A stretch of 64,000 nt of DNA from the NCBI GenBank assembly GCA_905250075.1, contig CAJNOP010000025.1:1736318-1800317 (forward strand). The letters are read 5' to 3'. Below the pieces are notes generated by a model. That model ran no database searches. It worked only from the letters and a program-made list of their open reading frames with translations, and was not told where the DNA came from. Made by a program: the position numbers and the translations under genes. Source of the stretch: Rotaria sp. Silwood1 (taxonomy: Eukaryota; Rotifera; Eurotatoria; Philodinida; Philodinidae). Of the stretch, positions 12,406 through 21,939 are shown piece by piece; position 1 is the stretch's first letter, and every line of letters starts with the position of its first letter.

Positions 12406-12999
12406 CTTAGGGTGTACGAAAACTTCGAATCACGGCGTTTAAAGGACCTTGTTGGATAAGGCGACCTATTCAGAAATGAGAAACCAAATATACTATTGTG
12501 TAGAGCTTTTCGAGGCGCATAGAGTGGTATATAGTAAATTCTGTTTTCATAAGACTTTGAAGGAATTAAAGTCAATTTACTGATAGACGACTACATAGCC
12601 ACACCCAACCATACCTACACCCACCCACATTCACATTCACAAGATATCCGAAGAAGCTACATATATCAGGTTGTAGCTCGTCAAAAACTCTACAAAATCG
12701 TATGTGAGAAAACATATTTTACAAATACTTTTGATTAATACCAAGGACCACAATATTCATTAACTTATCATGCTTGAGGTAAGGACGCAGGTATGTATGG
12801 GTGTGGCTATGTAGTCATCTATCAGTAAATTGACTTTGATTTCTTCAAAGTCTTATGAAAACAGAATTTACTATATATCATTCTATGCGCCTCGAAAACC
12901 TCTACAAAATGGTATATTTGATTTCTCATTTTTGAATAGGTCGCCTTATCCAACAAGGTCCTTTAAACGCCGTGATTCGAACTTTTGGTACACCCTAAG
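12406..12999. mobile_element. 594-bp mariner/Tc1-like MITE with long terminal inverted repeats
   Basis: Both ends read CTTAGGGTGTAC and then (C/G)AAAA(C/G)TTCGAATCACGG when read inward, and the element is flanked by TA on each side (12404-12405 and 13000-13001). The arms, about 12406-12617 and 12789-12999, are near-perfect inverted copies of roughly 210 bp around a 170-bp spacer. The arms produce mirror-image spurious ORFs on opposite strands. TA duplication and a TAGGGTGTNC-type terminus are known hallmarks of IS630/Tc1/mariner elements. There is no transposase, so it is non-autonomous. Confidence 0.85.
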
Positions 13000-14306
13000 T
13001 ATTATTTATTCTTTCATACGAGAAATTCTAGAAAAAGCAATGAAAAAAACTTATACCTTCTCTTTGGATGTAAAATAAATTCTTTTTGTCGTTTATTTCA
13101 TTTATGCTGGAAAATATGTGATAAAGTTTATTAATATCGTTATATTGTAATTGTTTTTTTGTATCAACAGTCCGTTTATGATATTTGGCATTGCATCTCA
13201 TAGACAGACAATTTCTTATCCTTGTTAAAAATTCAATAAAAATATTGTCCTCTAAGAACAAACTTTTTGATGCCCTCTCCTATATCCTTCAAAACAAAAA
13301 GACTGGATGATAATGTCCTAACGAATTTAGAACAAGACGAAGAAAATATTCTTACGATGTGCTTTGATCGTGACTAAATGCGTCGAATGGATTAAGTCGA
13401 AGAAGAATTTATCATAAGAATTGAAGTAAAATAATGATCAAATTATTTAAACACTATTAGAATATAGTTTACTGAAACAATTATAATACTAAAAATAACA
13501 TGTATGTGTTGGTGTTAGTAGTCAAAAATATACTTCAAGTTTTTATAAGGTATCCATTAGTTAAAACAATTGAGTGATACTTTTTTCAACAATATTTTGA
13601 CATGATTTGAGATAAAATTTATTGAGATCTACAAGAATATAAATAGGAGAAAGATTTCAAAATTTGTCTTTCTTCCAAATGTTTCTTTTATGCGTACACT
13701 CTAGGTAAGTGTCTTTTGAAAAAACCAATTTAATAAAATTTACAAAACTTTTAAATCCTTCTAGGCTTGATATTTATTGGATGCTTTGTTCACATTTTGA
13801 AGTCCAATAAAAAGTTAATGTGTCTTTGGAAAGTAACAGTATTGTTCTTGAGAAAATTGATTCGTCTCGTAATGCTGGCAAAATAATGACTCTTAACATG
13901 AGGTCCGTTTTGTGATGTTTGATTGTTGAACGATGATTTTTATGAAAAATAACAATCATATTCTCAATTCGCACTAGAAAAATTAAATAGAAAATCTATA
14001 TCTCATAATGAAATATCTCGTATCAAAATTTTCTCTTTCTTACATGTTTTTTATATTTTATCCAAGAACAATAAAGTTCTTTTCGAAAGATACTTAATCT
14101 TATTTTCCTGATCTCAAAATAATAGCAAAGTATCCAAAAAATATTAGATCCAAACGAACCTAAAGGTTTTGCACATTTGATCAATTTGTTCGGTTGAGAT
14201 TGCATTTGTTTAGATTGTACGTGGTTCTCGTCATATCATATTGAAATATTTTTTAATCCATGTTTTCAGGTGCAGTTTTTCATGATATACCTAAATATCA
14301 GCTATT
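13000..14306. other. Intergenic DNA up to the assembly gap
   Basis: AT-rich with no supported gene. The 13640-13880 and 14020-14160 stretches share a loose order of short blocks (TCTTTCTT, ATGTTT, AACAATAAAGTTCTT-like), possibly old tandem duplicates. The similarity is too weak to call. Confidence 0.45.
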
Positions 14307-14406
14307 NNNNNNNNNNNNNNNNNNNNNNNNNNNNNNNNNNNNNNNNNNNNNNNNNNNNNNNNNNNNNNNNNNNNNNNNNNNNNNNNNNNNNNNNNNNNNN
14401 NNNNNN
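14307..14406. other. 100-N assembly gap
   Basis: One hundred consecutive N, the conventional size for a scaffold gap of unknown length. The sequence on the two sides should not be assumed contiguous. Confidence 0.99.
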
Positions 14407-16045
14407 GGTATATTCTGATTCAAGCAACGAAAAATATTGTGCAGATAAGAAGCAATCAAGAAATAGTATACAGTAGGGTGTTGGTGTAGTCTTCTCTTCA
14501 TATACACCCACACCGACACACACTATCAAAAATCAGTTTTAATTGGTTTTTAATCACAAAAGAATCAATTATAAGAAGAGCATTTCCGACTTTTTTTCAC
14601 ATGGACACCTCACATGCACATTCTTGATGAGATCGGTTTTGCAACGATAGATATTATGCCATGCATTTTCTTACTGTTTGTCATTCACCCTTATAGCACC
14701 TTTACTCAAAACACTTAGTATATCATGAAAAAAATACCGTAAGACCAAACAACAGAATGTGTTGCAATGCACACGCGACGTCGCAAAATACGACACATTT
14801 TATTTTAGCGATTTCAAACAGCACGAAGAATCTGTCTTTTACCTTTAGAAGAAGATATTGCACAACTACCGAGCAATTATTAAAATGGTTACAAGGTATT
14901 CTTTTTCATGGCAAGGTTACTGTCATCAAGCGATTGGTCTCTGAAAACATGAAGTATGATTCATCGAAATGAAAATGAAAACTCATGCGTGCGATTTAGA
15001 TCAAGCTCTTCTCAAAACACGTTTGATTATTGAGCAAAATCCTTTTAAAAATAAAGTAATGCGTTATTCAAAAGATTCATGAAGAATTCGCTCTTTCTGC
15101 GAAAAAATGTCGAGGGAAAAATACAACTAGGTAAAACCCAACTGAGACATTAGTCGTCATTGAGTGGAAGAAAAGAAAAATACATCGCATTGCTTTGAAG
15201 GTATTCTTTCGTCCTCTGAAGAAAAACGATAAAGAAACGCGCTGTTGAAAAAAAACAACACATGTTTGTGGGCGAACGCTGGTGAAGAAACACAAAGACC
15301 CGTTTCTACCCCTATAAATTATTCATTTTTATACATTAAAAAAAAATTGTAAGTAAACACATGATCTAGGAAAAAAACAACTGTGTGCTTAATTATCATT
15401 AAAACGGAACTATATTAATAGAAGCAGCGATTTTTTATTTTACATATTTTACTAGAGAGCTGTTCAAAAGCTTTTTTCAGTAGCGTTGAAATTGAGAGCT
15501 CCATTCAATTTGAGGTATACCATTCTATACTTCTAGGAAATTTTGTGAGTTGTCAGGTTATTACTAGAAAAAAATTTCTCGTAATTCAATAGAGACGAAT
15601 CAAACATATTTGGAGAAAGAACTTAGAAACAGAGCCGTATCACAGCTGCGCAATTTATTCGTATACGAAAGAAACATACACATACAAAGAAAATGAGGAA
15701 GGAACGGTAACAAGACGAACATCTAGGTAGATATCGATAACAAGAGATATAAATAGATGCACGCATACGAAGAAAGGATGAAAAAGTGAATTCATCAAAA
15801 AATAGTAGCTCTCAGTCGTGAACATGAAAAAGAATCCAGCCTTGTTTGAGCCACGCTCTCAGAAGCTCTTACAAAATAACACAAAATAAACACACACATG
15901 CACACTCATCAGGATATACTTCGGCAATCACTAACCAACCTCAGCATTCTCTGTTTCTTTCACATTAACAATATCGAACATCTGGACCGACGAAATGCAT
16001 TTTCATTGTTTCTGAATTTTAGATTATATCATTTCTTCATTTTCA
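14407..16045. other. Intergenic DNA upstream of the UBE2L3-like gene
   Basis: Includes a slightly GC-richer stretch (15600-15930). A TTTTAG|A site at 16018-16022, 23 bp before the E2 start codon, could be a 5' UTR intron or trans-splice acceptor. No gene is supported. Confidence 0.45.
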
Positions 16046-16689
16046 ATGCCAATTACAGCAAAACAAGCATGGGTAGAGTTGAACAAGTTAAGGCTGTTGG
16101 GTCCGACAGGTAACTCACCGGGCATATTCATCGTTGATGAATCTCCATTTGAAGAGGAAGAAACAGCCGCTGCTGCAAAATCCGGATATGATTTCATCGC
16201 TGGGCGAGTCCTCCCTACTTCTGATATCTATAAAGAAGGTGCCTACCGACTAGAAATGAAATTTGCAGCCGGCTATCCATTCAAAGCGCCCGAAGTGCGC
16301 TTCATTACACCCATCTATCATGTGAATGTCGATAAAGATGGTGAGTCATTATCCATATGGAAAATTCGGTTTCGAAACAATTATTTCTCTTTTTTTTTCG
16401 TATTTGTGCTTATAGGCTTAGTTTGCATCCCGTTGGTGAATCAGAAAGCCGAATGGAAACCTACTACATCTTTGGCCGATATAGTCAAAGCTATTGTCGA
16501 TATTATTGATCATCCTAAAACAGAACACGCAATGAACGCCGGTAGGCTTATTTTATATTCTTAGTTCTTTAATAAACTCATTGTCTCGATCTTGCTGTAG
16601 ATATACTTAAAGAGTTTATGGATAATAAATCCGAATACGAGCGTAAGGCAAGAGAAATGGTGAAGGAAAAAGCATTGCCTCGAAAATGA
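16046..16689 (+). CDS. UBE2L3 (UbcH7)-like ubiquitin-conjugating enzyme E2
   Basis: Three exons, 16046-16340, 16416-16541 and 16601-16689, are joined at phase 1 by GT-AG introns to give 169 aa. The UBC fold is clear: an N-terminal helix (AWVELNKLR), GAYRLEMKFAAGYPFKAPEVRF, YHVNVDKDGLVCIPL with the catalytic Cys at about residue 102, then WKPTTSLADIVKAI and DHPKTEHAMNADI. The Cys context VC(I/L)P and the WKP after it are those of UBE2L3 rather than UBE2D. It differs from typical family members by an acidic/Ala insertion (EEEETAAAAKSG, residues 36-47) and by HVN instead of the near-invariant HPN motif. E2s receive ubiquitin from E1 as a thioester and pass it on; UBE2L3 serves HECT and RBR ligases. 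It reads intact. Confidence 0.9.
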
Positions 16690-19194
16690 ACACGAATATT
16701 TGTTCACTCATGCGCATATACATCCGCACAATGGGGTTTACACACGTTTTGTCATGGTCATTGGTCACGATGCATTAGTAGTTAATTAGATTGTTTGTTT
16801 TTTTCTTATGTTTTATGTATTACTTTGTCTTGTCTGTTTCTATGTCATTTGTTGTGTTTTTTTTTGATTTTTTTCATTCTCTCTTCGTATATCTTGTCTT
16901 TCGATTCATCTCTCTCCAAGAATAGAAATATCATGGATATGTCAATGGATTTGAAGAGGAGATAATATTTTCAAAGCGATATATATGATGTGCTTTTGCT
17001 TTTTGTGTGTATGCTTATGCTCTTGTCAATGTATTTTTCAGAGCTTCTTTTTTGAATTTGCAACCTCACAGAGAAATCCAGCAGGACATGAGAAGAAGTG
17101 ATGTCTACGGGTAGCTGATTCATTTTCTTCTTTTCTGGTGTCAAAAGTGACGAATCCATTGTTAGAAAAGTTGTCCCTGAAGAAGTTCTATTTATTAAAA
17201 CAGTATATTACCATTTAGAATGCGTTATTCGAGTTTAATTGGCTTCATACGCATACCATTATGGACGGTCAGAATATGTACTCCAAAAATGTACTTCTCA
17301 TCCGCATTATTCATAAGCAATGAGCAGGCATGATGGAAGTTTATTCGGTTAATTCATGTATTCGCTTGGATCATTTCATTTCATGTGAGTCCTTGTATGG
17401 CAATCATATGTAAGAGTGGAATGAGACAAAGATCATGCTTCTGAGAAAATTGATGTCGAAAACAGTAGTATTTTGAAAGGCATCACATGTTGTATAATAT
17501 TCAGTTCAGTCAGTTTCTCTTATCAAACTTATTGTAAATCATGAGTACGGGTGTGAGCGTGATTGTGGAACAGGGAAAAGAGAACATTAAAACTGACATC
17601 CATACCCAACTTGATTTTGCCTCAAATCTAAGGTTATAGTTTTATGTAAAAAATTGGCTAAAAGATTCTCCATTTAGCTCGAAGCAGTAATCTCATGTCT
17701 TGTTTTTAGGCACGATACACATCTCTGCATCTAACTAAAGAATGATGAAATACTATGGAATTAAAAGGATAGAATCATCCAATCTATAGTCTCTATTATA
17801 CTAGAAAAAAAGAATTCTTTTTGGCTCATACGGAAAATTTTCAATAAAAGAAAAACAACATAAGACAATCATTTCCTATTATATTTAATTTTAACACCGT
17901 AGATTTGTCAAAAGTCTTTTTTCGCACGAATTTTTTTTTGTTTGAAATCAAAACAAACTATATCACGTAAGTTATATACCTTTGTTGCACTATGAATATC
18001 AGGATAGGATAACGTGGTATGTTAAGTTTCGTTTGATAGTCTTGTTTGATGAGAATCATATCCACTCTATCGCTTGAACTGCAATAACCTTTAGAGATAT
18101 AATCGATTTTGATTTCAAATACAAAAGATTTCCTAGAAAACTACGCTGTTAAAACAATTTCTACCTTGTTCAATACGTGAATAAGACAATACAAGATCGT
18201 CTATCTGCATCTTTTCTGAATGTCCGTTCTCGAAATCATTACAATAGAAAATGATAACTTTCGATGGATATGTCTAGTAAGTAAGAAAAAGCAAACTTTT
18301 GAAAGACCAAAATAAACGCGATACAAAGCAATTTCAGTGTTCAACAATGATTTTTGAATTAACATAAGAACGATAAATTGTTTTACATAGAATTGATCCT
18401 GTTCTGTCAAAGATTTTCATTATCTCAAATAAGAGATGGAGACCAAATCACCGTTTGTGTTATCGTGAGATATCGACGCTCTAAACAAAATAGACACTAA
18501 GTATCAAGGTCGTAAGCGTGCACGACCCACTGCATTCATATATTGTTTTATTCAGTTGTTCTATAGATGAAGTCTTTCATAAATAACAAGGAAAAACGAG
18601 AATACTGGTGAACAGAAAATACAACATGTAAAGAATCGAATATAATCAAACAAAAACAATAGGATATAGTACTACATATATATAATTTGTTTCACTTGTC
18701 AGACTTTTCTTTCGGTGAATTCTATTCAATGTTATTAGGTGTGGCTTTTCATAACGTCTATAATTCATTGTAGAATTTTCTCATTTTCATCTAATTATAA
18801 TAAAATATATTTCTGTCTTGTGAAGTACCTAGATCAATGGATGTTCAAAGTACGCCATTTATCCTTGAATGATTATTCAAAATCGTTTGCAGACAGTATT
18901 TGCTATTTTATGAAATTGATCACATCTATTATCTACTCACTTTGAATCGACTTCATTTTGTCTTTCCATCTATATAAATCATATCTGTAATTTGTTTTAT
19001 ATAATGATACTGTTACTAAAATACATTAAAAATATTCGTAGTTGTTTGATTTTTATTATTGCATATCTGAATCTATATCTAACATGAAGTCGTCATTGAA
19101 TCAATATACAAAAAAAAAAAACATGTAAGCTAATAGAAATTCGAAGACAAAGATTACATTATAAAAAAAAACTAAGATTACAAATAATGAAAAT
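16690..19194. other. Intergenic DNA, no gene seen
   Basis: The 3' flank of the E2 gene is T-rich (16790-16900). The remainder is AT-rich unique sequence with short incidental ORFs. I see no RNA gene, repeat structure or coding signal. Confidence 0.5.
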
Positions 19195-20378
19195 TTACAA
19201 ATGAAATTGTGATAAACGAGCATGGCCTTCCGTTAAGTGAAGATGAGAACCGTTTGATGATGAATAAGGAAATTTTTTTTCCTGATGTACAACATCAATA
19301 TAATCTTCAGCATATTCACGTAGAAATTGAATTTCACCAGCAAATAATACACCTAATTAAATAAACAAACATGTTTTCAATCTCTCGAAGAAATACCATG
19401 ATCCCTCGTGTTAGGAACATCCGAGAAATTCATTTTCGAATTTCGACTTGAAATTTTTGTATAAAGAAAGATCTTAACAAGTATATAAATCAAATTTCGA
19501 AAATGAGTTTTCCTACTGCTAGATAGGAATTACGGCATTCATTCTAAAAAAGTCCTATAAATCTACAGTAGGTAAATAATAACTTACAAGCACAGAAAGC
19601 AAAAATAAGTCCTCCACATTCCAACCAATAACTATAGGATAAATAATTAAATTCTGGTCGTGGCATCCAAAGACGATCTTGACTATAAATACCATAGACA
19701 CACACAGCAATCAATTCAAACACAACTAAAACAGAAAAAAAAACCGTTTTCATCATTGACAAATTCAAAGACATATGAAACTCATTCCTATAGTTTGGAA
19801 AAGAATCTTAAACTATTTGTTTTAAAATAAACGATTCACTACATTTTATATTTTACAAATGAAAAAAAAAAAAGCTTACAAATAGCAAATGACATAATAC
19901 AAACAATTAATTGATATCTCCATTGCCAACGAAATGATGAAAAAACTGCAACAACTAAACTTGAAATAGTTGTTATTGTAAAAATTAATCCTAATGTAGC
20001 AAATGCTTGTACCCATTTAAACCAAGCTAAAACAGAAAGTAATAAAAAATTTTATTTTTTTTTTTGTTTTGTTTGTTTCTATATTAAAAAAATTTTACAT
20101 GGAATAATCCAATCACGAAAACGATACATTTCATTTGTCCAAAACCAAAAACAACCTGTATAAGGTATTTGTAAATCATCTTTATAATGACGATATTTAT
20201 ATAAACATAATTCCCATAAACCAATATTTTGAAAATCTTTTGGTGTATCTTGATAACGTTTTGTCCAATAAGGTGATGCAAATGCTGATATACAACAACA
20301 TGTACTTATAAATATTAAAATTGATGCAAGAAAAAAATTTATTGAATATTCAGCTTTTCCAAAATGAAATGTACTCAT
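19195..20378 (-). CDS. Claudin/PMP22-superfamily four-transmembrane protein
   Basis: Four exons (20378-20099, 20026-19880, 19725-19588, 19352-19195), all phase-1 joins, give 240 aa. TM1 (FFLASILIFISTCCCISAFA) is followed by an extracellular loop with SPYW and the claudin signature GLWELC ... GCFWFW, i.e. W-GLW-C-C. TM2 (VQAFATLGLIFTITTI), TM3 (WQWRYQLIVCIMSFAIF) and TM4 (YWLECGGLIFAFCACVLFAGEI) follow, then a His-rich cytosolic tail. Claudin-family proteins act in paracellular barriers or as channel subunits; which applies here is unknown. The start ATG directly follows TTTCTAG, a splice-acceptor-like string. The gene lies only 110 bp downstream of TSR2 on the same strand. Intron 3 (19353-19587) carries a small hairpin repeat. 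Confidence 0.87.
19413..19514. repeat. Small hairpin repeat inside a claudin-like gene intron
   Basis: GAAATTCATTTTCGAATTT at the left is complementary to AAATTTCGAAAATGAGTTTT at the right, forming an imperfect ~100-bp hairpin. The TTCG(A/G)ATTTCGACTTGAAA block inside also occurs near 63270, suggesting the same dispersed family. Confidence 0.45.
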
Positions 20379-20488
20379 CTAGAAATAGAATTATATTCTA
20401 TTTTATTATCATAATAAAAACAAAAACTTTCAACGGATAACAAAAGAAAAGTAAGAGTAATCATTTTTTTTTTGGTTGTTGTTGTTGT

Positions 20489-21037
20489 CTACTTATTTTT
20501 TCCTCCATTTCGTCGATGTACTGTTGTCCATCCATCTTCATCAATATCCATTGATTGTGTCTTTGGTTTTTCTATTTCAATTTCTTCTTCAATCATATCA
20601 TTTTCATTTTCACTTGATGATGAATCATCATCATCATTATTATTATTTTCATTTCGAATAGACATTTGAATAGATGAAACAATTGAATTTTGTAATTGTA
20701 ATTCTTGTTGTATATCATTTAATTTTCCTTGTAAAATTAAATTTATATAACGAATAAATAATTGTGCTAATTCATAACTTGAACCATCATCTATAACTGT
20801 ATTAAATTCTTCATCAAGAATTTCATCAAGATATTCTTGAATATTATTTTCATTAATAGATGTTGATGATAATGATCGTATATTTCGTGTAAGATATTCA
20901 CCAAATGCTTCAATAAATGCTTCATATTTAGCTTGAGTTTCTGGACCACCCATTGAATGTATTACAGCTAATTGTAAAGCTGTCCATCGTGAAAATACTG
21001 ATCGAATTATTGGAACAATTGTTAATAATAACGACAT
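20489..21037 (-). CDS. TSR2: TSR2 pre-rRNA-processing / eS26 escort protein
   Basis: Uninterrupted ORF of 182 aa. The N-terminal WTALQLAVIHSMGGPET matches the W(P/T)ALQ(I/L)AV...GG signature of TSR2. It is followed by YLTRN, EYLDEILDEEFNTVIDDGS (family pattern FL.ELL..EF.T..EDGS) and a helix LAQLFIRYI. A long acidic/poly-Asn-Asp-Ser stretch (about 130-160) precedes the conserved C-terminal DEDGWTTVHRR. Length and domain order agree with eukaryotic TSR2, which chaperones ribosomal protein eS26 to 40S precursors. No introns. It is head-to-head with TMEM50, the start codons being 181 bp apart, so the two probably share a promoter region. Confidence 0.94.
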   Translation of the reverse strand: MSLLLTIVPIIRSVFSRWTALQLAVIHSMGGPETQAKYEAFIEAFGEYLTRNIRSLSSTSINENNIQEYLDEILDEEFNTVIDDGSSYELAQLFIRYINLILQGKLNDIQQELQLQNSIVSSIQMSIRNENNNNDDDDSSSSENENDMIEEEIEIEKPKTQSMDIDEDGWTTVHRRNGGKNK

Positions 21038-21218
21038 GATGAATTAAATATACAATACTCCATTGATAACCGACGTTGATGTTTTTTTTGTCTTTCTTTC
21101 GACCTCTCTCTTTATTTCGAATCAGAGCGTCGCCGCTAGATACATATAATTTTGATTGGATTAAATAAATTTTTACAGCGAATAAAGATATTATGAATTT
21201 CAATTGAATTTAGAAAAA
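21038..21218. promoter_or_regulatory. Shared intergenic region between divergent TSR2 and TMEM50
   Basis: Only 181 bp separate the start codons of two divergently transcribed housekeeping-type genes, so core promoters for both must lie here or inside the 5' UTRs. A GC-richer patch (CAGAGCGTCGCCGC, 21123-21136) stands out from the AT-rich flanks. TTTAG six bases before the TMEM50 ATG resembles a splice acceptor. Confidence 0.5.
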
Positions 21219-21939
21219 ATGATTAGTTCTAATAACAATGGTTTCAAATTATGTAAATGTCTTAATCGAAATAGAATCCTTTCGATTCTTGCAGGAGTTT
21301 TTGTATGAAATAGAGATTAATTACTTTTTGTTTTTTTTAACAAATCTTTTTATACTAGTTTGCAATCGGTTGGTGGATTATCATTGACATGATTTGTCAA
21401 TATCCTACACAAACTGATTTTAATAAAATTTATTTGATTATTGGTATAATAGCTACATTAGCACTTATTTTGTAAGTTGAATTCAAACGTTGTTGTTTTT
21501 TGTATTTTTAAATAACTTAATTTCTTTGATAAATGTAAATAAGAAGTAATTGTGTATCAAATTCTCAAGTTCGTGGTTATGATGATGGTAATAATAGTCT
21601 TGGACAAATTGGTATATTGTTGAATTTTATAAATAAGATAAAATCTTTTTGTTTTTATTTATCATAGGAGCTCGATTTATTCTTTTTATTTCATTTCTAC
21701 TTGTATTTGGTTCATTTATTGCAAGTACTTGGATATTATTTGGTTATTATATTACTTATAAAAAAGAAAGATTTTATCCTGGTCTAGCTATTTTTCTTCA
21801 AAATCTTGCTATATTGATTAGGTCTGTCGTATAACTTTATTTATTATTAATATTCATGACGTCTTCCTTTTTTTTTGTTGTTGTTTTCTTTAGTACATTG
21901 ATTTTAAAATTAGGTCGTAAAGAAAATCTACGTTATTAA
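21219..21939 (+). CDS. TMEM50 family four-pass membrane protein
   Basis: Five exons (21219-21302, 21359-21471, 21544-21611, 21668-21821, 21894-21939) give 154 aa, close to the 157-158 aa of vertebrate TMEM50A/B. Matching landmarks in order: NRILSILAGVFFAIGWWIIIDM in TM1, YPTQTDFNKIY loop, GIIATLALIL in TM2, SNAQVRG-like SNSQVRGYDDG, GARFILFISFLLVFGSFIAS in TM3, WILFGYYIT, YPGLAIFLQNLAI in TM4 and the C-terminal STLILKLGR. TMEM50 proteins are ER/Golgi membrane proteins reported as complex partners of cornichon or secretory-pathway cargo; the exact role here is not deducible. The first two residues of some introns are read from GT-AG continuity. Confidence 0.93.

Noticed and set aside
12390..13078. 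Two similar ORFs on opposite strands (starting MTLI)
   Set aside because: They are mirror translations of the MITE's inverted arms, not genes.
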